Source of the DNA: Microcella humidisoli
GTDB taxonomy: Bacteria > Actinomycetota > Actinomycetes > Actinomycetales > Microbacteriaceae
Direction: 5' to 3'
Length of the DNA stretch: 64,000 nt
NCBI RefSeq assembly: GCF_024362325.1
Contig: NZ_CP101497.1
Location: 1,240,001-1,304,000 of the forward strand
Shown here: in pieces, positions 51,054 through 58,854 of the stretch
Numbering within the stretch: the first letter of the stretch is position 1
Layout: every line of letters starts with the position of its first letter
Program-made: the position numbers and the translations under genes
The notes under the pieces: generated by a model
Seen by the model: only the letters and a program-made list of their open reading frames with translations
Database searches by the model: none
Told to the model about the DNA's origin: nothing

Positions 51054-52051
51054 GCACGACAGTCATCGCCGCACTTCGCGACGCACTCACGCATGAGCTG
51101 AGCACGGATGAGCGGGTCTTCATGATGGGTGAGGACATCGGCATCGGGGGCTCATTCCATCTCTCTCTGGGTCTCCTCGAAAAGTTCGGAGCGGAGCGCA
51201 TCCGCGACACCCCTGTCTCCGAAGCCGGATTCGTCGGTCTGGCCATCGGGGCGGCGATAGCAGGGATGCGTCCGGTTGTGGACTTCCAGTACGGAGACTT
51301 CCTTCTTCCAGCCGCGGATCAGATCATCCAGCAAGCGACCAAGATGCACATCATGTCTGGGCGACAAGTCACGGTGCCACTCGTGCTTCATGCACCCACC
51401 GGTGCATCGGGCCGCGGTGCGCAGCACGCCAACTCTGTGGAGAACATCTTCGCGGGCGTTCCTGGGCTGGTCGTAGCGGCTCCATCGACTCCATATGACG
51501 CGAAGGGCTGCATGACCACGGCTTTGCGCCACGACGGTCCTGTTCTCATCGTGAGCCACAAGTACCTCTACGGAACGAAGGGTCGATCCCTCATCGACGG
51601 GCACGATGTTGTTCAGGAAGTGCCATCTGAGTCCTACACGATTCCGATCGGCCGGTCGGCAACACGGCGCACCGGCGCCGACGTCACCATCGTGTCGAGC
51701 CTGCTGATGACTCACAGGGCCATGACTGCCGCGCTCGAACTCGAGAGTGCTGGAATCTCTGCCGAGGTCATCGACATGCGCTGGCTGGCGCCTCTCGATA
51801 TCGATGCTGTGCTCGAGTCCGTTTCGCGCACTAGCAGGCTTCTTGTTGTGGAGGAGGGCCCACGTCTCGGCGGGTGGGGTTCGGCTGTTGTGAGCGCTGT
51901 TGCCGCACAGGGACTGCATTACTTGGATGCCCCCGTTGGGCACCTGAGCGGTATCGACCAGCCCCTTCCGGCTGCACCTCATCTCGAACCACTTCTTGTT
52001 CCGACTGCCGAGCGAATTCGAGAGACAGCTCTGGAGTTGGTGCGCACATGA
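51050..52051 (+). CDS. 2-oxoacid/acetoin dehydrogenase E1 beta subunit
   Basis: A 333-residue transketolase-like beta subunit: DERVFMMGEDIGIGGSFHLSLGLLEKFG, RDTPVSEAGFVGLAIGAAIAGMRPV, HAPTGASGRGAQHANSVENIF and RWLAPLDIDAVLESVSRTSRLLVVEEG. GTG 51050, overlapping the E1alpha stop, is chosen over an upstream ATG at 51035. It completes the E1 heterotetramer that decarboxylates or cleaves the substrate with ThDP. Confidence 0.9.
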   Translation: MSTTVIAALRDALTHELSTDERVFMMGEDIGIGGSFHLSLGLLEKFGAERIRDTPVSEAGFVGLAIGAAIAGMRPVVDFQYGDFLLPAADQIIQQATKMHIMSGRQVTVPLVLHAPTGASGRGAQHANSVENIFAGVPGLVVAAPSTPYDAKGCMTTALRHDGPVLIVSHKYLYGTKGRSLIDGHDVVQEVPSESYTIPIGRSATRRTGADVTIVSSLLMTHRAMTAALELESAGISAEVIDMRWLAPLDIDAVLESVSRTSRLLVVEEGPRLGGWGSAVVSAVAAQGLHYLDAPVGHLSGIDQPLPAAPHLEPLLVPTAERIRETALELVRT

Positions 52052-53154
52052 CCACTCGAAACGTCGTCGTACCCGATGTCGGAGAGGGAGGCATGGACGT
52101 TGTCTTCGTACAGTGGTACGTCTCCGAGGGTGACTTCGTCAATGAAGGCGACGAACTCTTCGAACTAGATACCGCCAAAGCGAACGTGTCGGTGCAAGCG
52201 AGCGAGAGCGGATACATAGTTTCTCTTTCCGCATCTCCCGACGATGAAGTCGAACGCGGTCAGGTCGTGGCGAAGATTGCCGACGAGCCTGTTGACGTCT
52301 CAGTCCTTCCTCAAGAAGGCGCTTCGATGAAGCCAGCGGTAGAGCTGACGACTCACGAGTCTCCAGTCGAGTCCATGAGCCGAGCCTCCGTCGAAGGAGC
52401 CGGCTCGTCGTCGCCGTTCGTGAGCCCCAAGGCTAAGCGGTTGGCACGGGACCTTGGCATCGCCGTCCCGAACACCTCACGTGGTCAATGGGTTACAACT
52501 GACACAATCCGATCCACAAGCCAAGATCCGAGCCGTTCCAGCGGGACCGCGCGTGAGCCTGCCCTGAATGAAACGACTGCGATTCGGGCTGCCAGGCGGA
52601 GAGTGATGGCTACATCCTCGATGGCAAGTTGGTTGCAGGCACCGCACGCGAGCTTGTCTACTTCGATTGCGGCCGATCCTCGGGTGCGCACGCTTACGGT
52701 GCACAACTTGGTCTTGGCGTCAACGGTGGCACTCTCAGCGGTGCGAGACATCAACGTTCGGTGGGACGGTCAGAACGCCGTCGAACGCCCTGGCGTCAGC
52801 GTGGGGCTGCTGTGGAAAACGCCTTCAGGACTCGTTCTCACCCGGGTCGACGGCAACGAGAAGGCGCCGTCTGATCAATTAAAGGAAGTAGATGCTGCGC
52901 GATCGCGGGCCCAGCGTGGAGTACTTCTCCCAGAAGACCATGACGAACGTTCGCTCACGGTCATGTGGATTGATGCCGACTCACCCATGACAGGCTCCAG
53001 CATCCTGCCTCACGGAGACTCAGCGATGATCGTCGCCGTATCGACTTCTACTGACCTTGGACTGACACTGACGGTTGATCATCGATGCATCGATCTTGCT
53101 GACGCGGCTCGCTTTCTCGATAGCGTTGCGACATTCTTGAAGGAGAAGACATGA
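52048..53154 (+). CDS. Dihydrolipoamide acyltransferase (E2), compact form
   Basis: A 368-residue E2. N-terminal lipoyl domain with the lipoylation site in DTAKAN (Lys44), peripheral-subunit-binding domain (VSPKAKRLARDLGIAVP, about 135-155) and a catalytic domain from about 180. The catalytic His and Asp are present in DHRCIDLAD (His345, Asp349), but the usual DHRxxDG has Leu in place of Gly. The catalytic domain, at under 200 residues, is shorter than usual (about 230). ATG 52048 overlaps the E1beta stop. No E3 gene is present, so a shared dihydrolipoyl dehydrogenase must be used. Lipoylation could come from the LplA-like protein encoded at 8.4 kb. Confidence 0.85.
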   Translation: MTTRNVVVPDVGEGGMDVVFVQWYVSEGDFVNEGDELFELDTAKANVSVQASESGYIVSLSASPDDEVERGQVVAKIADEPVDVSVLPQEGASMKPAVELTTHESPVESMSRASVEGAGSSSPFVSPKAKRLARDLGIAVPNTSRGQWVTTDTIRSTSQDPSRSSGTAREPALNETTAIRAARRRVMATSSMASWLQAPHASLSTSIAADPRVRTLTVHNLVLASTVALSAVRDINVRWDGQNAVERPGVSVGLLWKTPSGLVLTRVDGNEKAPSDQLKEVDAARSRAQRGVLLPEDHDERSLTVMWIDADSPMTGSSILPHGDSAMIVAVSTSTDLGLTLTVDHRCIDLADAARFLDSVATFLKEKT

Positions 53155-53573
53155 ACAGCAAGAGGCGGGCACTGGTGTCCACTACATCTTCCCGCAGCGC
53201 GGTGGATGTAACTGACTTGATTTCAGAACTGTTGGAAGGCCAATCTGGCCCCGTACATGTCAGCGTTCCGCACACCACGTGTGCGCTCATACTCAGCGAG
53301 GTAGATGACGAACTTCTTTCCGACTACGAGCGACTGAGCTCCGAACTGCTGGCGCCCTTCGAGCCTTTCTCCCACATTCGCAACGACGTTCCCAATGCCA
53401 GCGCACACATCCTCTCTGCAATGTTCGGCACAGCGATTGTCGTCTTCGCGGAGTCAGGCGTGATCGACCTTGGCCGATACCAGCGCATCGTGCTTCTAGA
53501 GTTGGATGGTCCGAAAGACCGCACGATCACGATTCTGCCCCTGACGGCTCAGGAGTCAAGTGGCGCTCACTGA
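53151..53573 (+). CDS. YjbQ family protein (UPF0047)
   Basis: A 140-residue YjbQ-type protein: VDVTDLISELLEGQSGPVHVSVPHTTCALILSEVDDEL, NDVPNASAHILSAMFGT and GRYQRIVLLELDGPKDRTI. Family members form trimers with a conserved His cluster and have weak thiamin-phosphate-synthase activity; their real role is uncertain. A thiamin-related role next to a ThDP-dependent E1 is suggestive only. ATG 53151 overlaps the E2 stop. Confidence 0.85.
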   Translation: MNSKRRALVSTTSSRSAVDVTDLISELLEGQSGPVHVSVPHTTCALILSEVDDELLSDYERLSSELLAPFEPFSHIRNDVPNASAHILSAMFGTAIVVFAESGVIDLGRYQRIVLLELDGPKDRTITILPLTAQESSGAH

Positions 53574-55053
53574 AGTCGTAGTCGGCGTGGACATCGGCAC
53601 TGGCGGCGTTAGAGCAGTTGCGCTCGACCCTTCGACCGGTCAATCTGTGGCGCACGCAACTCGCGCCCTCGAGACACGTCGCACACACGATGGCGGGCGC
53701 ACGCAGCTCCTCGGCGACTGGATCGGGTCGGCAGTTCACGTCCTTGGCGAGGTGGCCGCTTCTCTAGAAGGCAATTGCGAAGTCGTGTGCATCGCGCTCA
53801 CAAGCGCGGCGCACAACGCTGTGATCTCATTACACGGGCGCAACGACTCCCCGCCGATCATCCTGTGGTCCGATGCTCGGCCAGACGCGGTGCTTCGGGA
53901 CATGCCAGACAGCTTGCGGGGAGAGATCCGCGAGCGAACTCGAGTGACCGTAGACAGCACCTGGACTATCGTCCAGACGCGATGGCTTGCTGAATCCCTT
54001 GGCGACGCCTGGCGCCCAGACCGGATTGATCTAGGACACGGGGCCCTGCTGGCCTGGATGACCGGCCAACACGTTACCGATCCTTCGACCGCCGCTGGAA
54101 CTGGCTTCTTTGATCCTGTCTCGTTCGAATGGTGTTCCGACTTGATTGCAGAAGCGAGGCTCAAGATCGACAACTTGCCACGAGTGGCAGAGAGTCGTGA
54201 AGTAGTCGGCACACTGCAGGAGGACGCTGCTCGACTTGTTGGGCTTCGGCCAGGCATTCCCGTCATTGTCGGGGGAACCGACACTGCCTGTGAGTTGCTT
54301 GCCGCCGGCGTAGTGAGCTCTGGACCTGTCTTGATCAAGGCGGCCTCAAGCGGCACCGCCGTGACCGTCGTAGGGTCTCCCATCGACAATCAGCGGGCAC
54401 TCATCTATCCACACGTGGCGGGGGGCGGCTGGTATCTCGTGGCACCCACGAGCACAGCCTGGAGCTCGGTCTTGTGGATGTCGTCCATTCTGGGAGAAGA
54501 CGTAGTCGAACTCGCGCGAGGCTCTGTGCCGGGAGCAGCGGGAGTTCGGTTTCTTCCACACCTCGACGGAGAGCGAGTGCCCCTGTGGCGCCGCGATGTT
54601 CAAGGAAGCATTCAGGGACTAGAGCTTCATCACACTCGAGCAGACGTTGCCAGAGCGGTACTAGAAGGCATGTGCTTCTCGCTCACTGATGCTCTCGAGT
54701 ACCTCGAGATCATCATGGGCAACCGGACACTTGATGTCCGCCTTAGTGGTGGAGGGTTTCAACGAACCGAGGTGGCCGGCATCTTGTCGTCGTCGATCCG
54801 CAGGCCGGCTCGCATTGTCCGAACGGCAGAACCAGCCCGCGGCGCTGCGGTTCTGGCTTGCCTGAGCCTCGGCGCGGACTTGGACGAGGCGATCGGAAGG
54901 GACGTGTTCGCAGATATCGTCCAGCCTGCGAATGACCTGCGCGCCGCTCGGCTCGACTACCAGAGAAGGCAAGAGGAGGCAGGCGCGCTCGCGGTCCATC
55001 CGCCGTCCGCGGGCGCGCCACGCTCGATCCCTGCGACATCCAACATGGTTTAG
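53560..55053 (+). CDS. FGGY family carbohydrate kinase
   Basis: A 497-residue sugar kinase: VVVGVDIGTGGVRAVALD (phosphate 1), LWSDARPD, the catalytic Asp region in VIVGGTDTACELLAAG, and the C-terminal ATP motif RLSGGGFQRTEVAGIL. It resembles xylulose/erythritol/AI-2 kinases; the substrate is unknown. The GTG start at 53560 has AGGAG 5 nt upstream and overlaps the YjbQ stop. It probably phosphorylates the sugar that the RpiB-type isomerase acts on. Confidence 0.9.
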   Translation: MALTEVVVGVDIGTGGVRAVALDPSTGQSVAHATRALETRRTHDGGRTQLLGDWIGSAVHVLGEVAASLEGNCEVVCIALTSAAHNAVISLHGRNDSPPIILWSDARPDAVLRDMPDSLRGEIRERTRVTVDSTWTIVQTRWLAESLGDAWRPDRIDLGHGALLAWMTGQHVTDPSTAAGTGFFDPVSFEWCSDLIAEARLKIDNLPRVAESREVVGTLQEDAARLVGLRPGIPVIVGGTDTACELLAAGVVSSGPVLIKAASSGTAVTVVGSPIDNQRALIYPHVAGGGWYLVAPTSTAWSSVLWMSSILGEDVVELARGSVPGAAGVRFLPHLDGERVPLWRRDVQGSIQGLELHHTRADVARAVLEGMCFSLTDALEYLEIIMGNRTLDVRLSGGGFQRTEVAGILSSSIRRPARIVRTAEPARGAAVLACLSLGADLDEAIGRDVFADIVQPANDLRAARLDYQRRQEEAGALAVHPPSAGAPRSIPATSNMV

Positions 55054-55065
55054 TGCGTGTACGTT

Positions 55066-55075
55066 GCTATACAGG
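55066..55075 (+). promoter_or_regulatory. Motif GCTATACAGG upstream of the GntR gene
   Basis: An exact copy of the 10-mer at 49561-49570. It lies 40 nt before the regulator start, consistent with autoregulation. Confidence 0.5.
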
Positions 55076-55115
55076 GTTCGGCTAAATGAACTAGTTGCGA
55101 GGGGAGTGGCCGCTG

Positions 55116-55883
55116 ATGGGAGCACTGAACGGGTCTCGCGCATCGCATGTCCCCTTGTACGAGCAAATCGAATCCAGCCTTCGACACCGGATCGCCAGCG
55201 GCGAGCTTCAGCCTCTCTCCCGTATTGAATCGGAGACAGAAATCGCCGAGTCCTTCTCGGTAAGCAGGATGACGGCGCGAAAGGCGATTGAGACGCTTGT
55301 ACGAGATGGGTTGCTGTTCCGGCGACAAGGTAAGGGAACCTACGTCGCAGATCTCCGAATCCCATACGGACTGTCTACGCAACTGAGCTTCTCAACCGCC
55401 ATGTCGAGTGCTGGACATGACATCCGGACAGAAGTCGTCGAAGCGGCAATAGATAGAGCGGACGCTGACATCGCAGCAGCGCTCGGAGTCGCCCCGGGAT
55501 CTGTAGTAGTCCACGTCAGCCGAGTTCGTCTCGTTGATGGCGCGCCGGCGGCGCTCCACGAGAGTTGGCTTCCTGCATCATTAGTGGCAGTCCTGGATTA
55601 CAGCCTGTCTGAGAGTCTCAATGCCCTGATGGCTGATCTCGGCCACGAGGTTTCAACGACTCAGGACTACGTTGAGGCTGTCGTTTGTGATGAGTCAATC
55701 GCCGAGCTACTCCAGTGCGCTCCCGGTTCGCCAATGATCAAGGTCTCCGGTGTCGGGTTCGGTTCGGCTTCGAATCCGCTGAGATTCACTCGCGCCCATT
55801 ATCGTGGCGACCGCTTCCGGTTCTCTCTAGCCTCCGGAGACAGTCATGACATCAAACTAGAAATCAAGTCGTCGGCTGACTAG
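55116..55883 (+). CDS. GntR/HutC (UTRA) family regulator of the catabolic cluster
   Basis: A 255-residue regulator: winged helix (PLYEQIESSLRHRIASGELQPLSRIESETEIAESFSVSRMTARKAIETLVRDGLLFRRQGKGTYV), then a UTRA ligand domain (HVSRVRLVDGAPAALHESWLPASL, FTRAHYRGDRFRFSL). GGGAG precedes ATG 55116. Located between two catabolic operons, it probably responds to a phosphorylated sugar, as NagR/DasR-type proteins do. Confidence 0.87.
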   Translation: MGALNGSRASHVPLYEQIESSLRHRIASGELQPLSRIESETEIAESFSVSRMTARKAIETLVRDGLLFRRQGKGTYVADLRIPYGLSTQLSFSTAMSSAGHDIRTEVVEAAIDRADADIAAALGVAPGSVVVHVSRVRLVDGAPAALHESWLPASLVAVLDYSLSESLNALMADLGHEVSTTQDYVEAVVCDESIAELLQCAPGSPMIKVSGVGFGSASNPLRFTRAHYRGDRFRFSLASGDSHDIKLEIKSSAD

Positions 55884-56029
55884 CAGCGAGGCAGCTCAAA
55901 TCTTGCGCGGACAGCTTTCCCTACTCGCGTAGTTTGCTGTCGACTCGTGCCCAAGGGTCTCTACAGACGTGGCCGCTTGCCTCGTGTGGCGATGCTCGCC
56001 CGTTGCCGCGCTCTGGTCTAAACGTAATT

Positions 56030-56044
56030 ACGTGTATATACTGC
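56030..56044. promoter_or_regulatory. Candidate operator/promoter of the kinase-deaminase gene
   Basis: CGTGTATATACTGC shares the TGTATA/TATACA core with the other cluster sites. TATACT within it could be a -10 about 65 nt before the start. Confidence 0.35.
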
Positions 56045-56110
56045 ATCTGACCTATTGTGCGCTCATGGTGCCTTGCTCGGGGGTCGCAGATTAGAAGGAG
56101 CTCGACGGGA

Positions 56111-57769
56111 ATGCGTCCTATTCGTGAAGAGACTGTGCGAGTCGGCATCGATGCCGGCGCTTCCAAGATTCGCGTAGGTGTGTTCCATAAGGAGTCGCTA
56201 CTCGGTGAACGGACGACTAAGGGCGTCTTGGTTCACGATCGCGTAAGCGCTGAACTCGCGGCAACTCGAATTCGCAAGGCTACCGACGAGCTTCTCGCCT
56301 CCGTCGTCCCTGTGCGGGTCTCTGCAGTATGCGCGGGTGCGGCTGGTGTCGATAGCGACGCCAGCGCCAACGTCTTCCAAGATGCACTGCGACAGTTGTT
56401 TCCGCACCCAATCGAAGTGGTCGTCGTCAATGATGGGCTCTTACTGGCGGTTGGTGCCGAGGAGGCGCCGCCCCTTATCGCTTTGTCTCTCGGTACCGGT
56501 TCGGTGGCGTGGTCGGTTGGTCGAGACGAGACATACCGTCGAGCTGGCGGTCTCGGTTGGCTGATCTCCGATGAGGGAAGCGCATGCGACGTGGTCCTCC
56601 AGTTCTTGACGGCGCTGGCGAAGACCATAGATGTCGACTCGGCGGACCCACGCACTCTTCAAATGACTTGTGCGCAGTTCGGCGTCACAGATGCCATGGA
56701 CGTCTTTTCTGAGGTCCTCAGTGCTTCCAGCGCGGACATCGCCAGTCACGCGCCGTTCGTCTTCGAACTCGCTGCACGAGGTGACCACACCGCCGCTGCA
56801 GCGATCGACAGTTCGGCTCGACGTGCGGTGGAGTTGTACGAAAGACTCGCCCAAGGAATGGGAAGCGGAGTGGCGATTGCCCTCTCGGGCGGACTCGCAC
56901 GAGCGCAACCGCAGTTCGCAGAGCGCGTGGTCGCGCTATCGGGCGCCTCCCGTCAGTCCTCTGGCGACCCACTCTTGGGCGCAGCGCGGATTGCCGGTCG
57001 CGCGTCCCCGGGCGGGGCCGGTCCCCTTGCTCGAGTCCTCACGATGCCTGACCCGGGTGCCGTTGCACGAGCGGTAGTGGATCGCTTAGTCGCTTATTGT
57101 GACCGCACCCCACATCCCCGCATAGTCCTCCCAACCGGCGACACCATGCGCCCGGTGTACTCGGCTATGCGCGCTGCAGTTAGGTCAGGTCGGCTGTCCT
57201 TGTCGGCGGCAACCCTGATACAACTCGACGAAATGGTGGGTGTGAAACAGGAGCTTTCATTTCTGCACATCCTGCAAAGAGAGATCCTCGATCACCTGGA
57301 GAGTCCGCCAGCGGGCTTGATCACGTTCGACTCAACTACCACTTCACCAAAAGACGAGACTTCTCGTGTCGCTTCGCTCATCAGTGAGATTGGAGGATGT
57401 GGAATTGCGCTGGTTGGCATCGGTGCAAATGGTCATATTGGATACAACGAACCAGGATCAGATACTCATACGTCCGTTCGGGTGGTAGAGCTCGAGGAAA
57501 GCACATCTCAGACAGCAACCAGCTACTTTTCCGACTTTGTGGGGGAGAAGCCACGGCTCGGCATGACCCTCGGCATCAAGGACATCGCAGCCTCGGAAGA
57601 GATTCTCGTAATCGCCACTGGCTTTTCGAAGAGTACGGTGGTGGCCAAGAGCCTGCTAGGGCCCAAATCACCCGCGCTCCCCGCCTCCCAAATCTGCAGG
57701 TTGAAACAGACGATCACCGTACTTGATACCTACGCCGCGAGCACGCTCAGGGGGAATTCAAGACTTTAG
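56111..57769 (+). CDS. Fused BadF/NagK-type sugar kinase and NagB-type glucosamine-6-phosphate deaminase
   Basis: A 552-residue two-domain protein. Residues about 7-290 are a BadF/BcrA-type ATPase, as in N-acetylglucosamine/glucosamine kinases (VGIDAGASKIRVGVF, VVVNDGLLLA, LSLGTGSVAWS with GTGS at 128-131, GGLGWLISDEGSACDV). Residues about 310-550 are NagB-like: QLDEMVG (catalytic Asp373), LVGIGANGHIGYNEPGS (His442) and TLGIKDIAAS. It would phosphorylate an amino sugar and then deaminate/isomerise it to fructose-6-phosphate plus ammonia. No NagA deacetylase is nearby, favouring a non-acetylated amino sugar. ATG 56111 follows AGGAG, although at a wide spacing (10 nt). Fusion of the two activities is uncommon. 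Confidence 0.85.
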   Translation: MRPIREETVRVGIDAGASKIRVGVFHKESLLGERTTKGVLVHDRVSAELAATRIRKATDELLASVVPVRVSAVCAGAAGVDSDASANVFQDALRQLFPHPIEVVVVNDGLLLAVGAEEAPPLIALSLGTGSVAWSVGRDETYRRAGGLGWLISDEGSACDVVLQFLTALAKTIDVDSADPRTLQMTCAQFGVTDAMDVFSEVLSASSADIASHAPFVFELAARGDHTAAAAIDSSARRAVELYERLAQGMGSGVAIALSGGLARAQPQFAERVVALSGASRQSSGDPLLGAARIAGRASPGGAGPLARVLTMPDPGAVARAVVDRLVAYCDRTPHPRIVLPTGDTMRPVYSAMRAAVRSGRLSLSAATLIQLDEMVGVKQELSFLHILQREILDHLESPPAGLITFDSTTTSPKDETSRVASLISEIGGCGIALVGIGANGHIGYNEPGSDTHTSVRVVELEESTSQTATSYFSDFVGEKPRLGMTLGIKDIAASEEILVIATGFSKSTVVAKSLLGPKSPALPASQICRLKQTITVLDTYAASTLRGNSRL

Positions 57770-57926
57770 GAGCGAATGTCTCGCTCTCACGCCACCTCCC
57801 CACTGCCGCGTGGTCGCCATCTAAACGCGACGAGGCTCACCTATCTGAATCTGGGGGGTGGAGTCAGCACAACTCGGCGCCAGAGCGACATGGGGTGGCG
57901 GGCAAGCATCCCATGCGATGCCATAG
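57770..57926. other. Short convergent intergenic region
   Basis: It lies between the fused kinase gene and the opposing SMP-30 gene. No clear terminator hairpin is seen. Confidence 0.4.
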
Positions 57927-58733
57927 CTAGATGGGTGGGAGCTCCGAAACAACGATCTGGCCACTTCCCATACAAGCAACTGCCAAGTAGCGAAGTTCTG
58001 CACCGAATCGACACAGGTTAGTCGGGCGATAAAGCACGACACCCTCGGGGACCACTGCCAGCGGTGACTCTCCGCGCACGTAGTGAACAAGGATGCTGGG
58101 CTCGTAGCAACCGACAACTATCGAACCATCTTCTAACTCGCACATGCCGTCCACCGAGATCGGCCCCAAGAATGACACTCGTTCGACGTCGCCAGTTCGT
58201 ATTCCGTTGGTATCGCATGGAACACGAATCAACTGATGGCGATCCGTATCGAGCACAAACATGCCATCGATTGATCGCGGCCATAGGAGCCCGTTCGGAA
58301 ACGCTAAGTCTTCGCCCATCCACCGAGTCGCGGCCATGCTGACTCGGTCTATTCGCATGATCGCGCTCCTCTCGGTGTCATCGGGAAAAGGGGTCGATAC
58401 GAACAGGTCCCCTTCTGGGCCCACAGAGGCAAAGTTGCAATTTGGGAGCTCGGCAACGATGCTGCTTCGGCCCTCATCGTCGAAGCGCCACACGATGCCG
58501 TTGCCGACATCGCATGCGACTACTCCCCAATAGGAATCTGCGACAACCCCGAGTATCTGCCCGCCGGTGTTGGCCAGGGTCGACACCTTCCCGTCCATGT
58601 CGATCGAATAGAGCGAGCCGTCTGCTCCGCCAGCGATCAGATCCCCCTTCCAGCCTCGCCACGTAACGCATTCGGGTGAACTCAAACCACCCGCCAGGAT
58701 CGTAAAGTCGAGCTTCAAAGAACTGATCATCAT
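57927..58733 (-). CDS. SMP-30/gluconolactonase-like beta-propeller protein
   Basis: A 268-residue protein with six-bladed propeller repeats: DFTILAGGLSSPECVTWRG, GGQILGVVADSYWGVVACD, FASVGPEGDLFVSTPFP, DLAFPNGLLWPRSIDGMFVLDTDRHQLIRV and PISVDGMCELEDGSIVVGCYEP. The metal residues expected for lactonases (Glu in SPECVTW, Asn in FPNGL, Asp in SVDGM) are present. It probably hydrolyses a sugar lactone in the imported-sugar pathway. It is divergent from the binding-protein gene. Confidence 0.82.
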   Translation of the reverse strand: MMISSLKLDFTILAGGLSSPECVTWRGWKGDLIAGGADGSLYSIDMDGKVSTLANTGGQILGVVADSYWGVVACDVGNGIVWRFDDEGRSSIVAELPNCNFASVGPEGDLFVSTPFPDDTERSAIMRIDRVSMAATRWMGEDLAFPNGLLWPRSIDGMFVLDTDRHQLIRVPCDTNGIRTGDVERVSFLGPISVDGMCELEDGSIVVGCYEPSILVHYVRGESPLAVVPEGVVLYRPTNLCRFGAELRYLAVACMGSGQIVVSELPPI

Positions 58734-58740
58734 GCTTCAG

Positions 58741-58757
58741 GTATACAACAGTTGACA
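58741..58757. promoter_or_regulatory. Divergent control region with TATACA motif and -35
   Basis: GTATACAACAG (58741-58751) resembles the other cluster motifs. It directly precedes TTGACA (58752-58757), the likely -35 of the transporter operon, and sits 8 nt from the SMP-30 start codon. Confidence 0.45.
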
Positions 58758-58854
58758 TGACTACACGAGTGTGGTTGTGTGTATCCCAATCGCGAGCGCC
58801 AGGAGGTTTCGCGATCCATTTCTGACATCTAGGTGTCTCAAAGAGGAGGCAAGA

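Noticed and set aside
53736..54389. 217-codon minus-strand open frame
   Set aside because: It is antisense to the FGGY kinase and Ser/Thr/Arg-rich without a family match.
58771..58854. N-terminal extension of the second sugar-binding lipoprotein
   Set aside because: The extension would bury the signal peptide; a strong AGGAGG sits just before ATG 58855.
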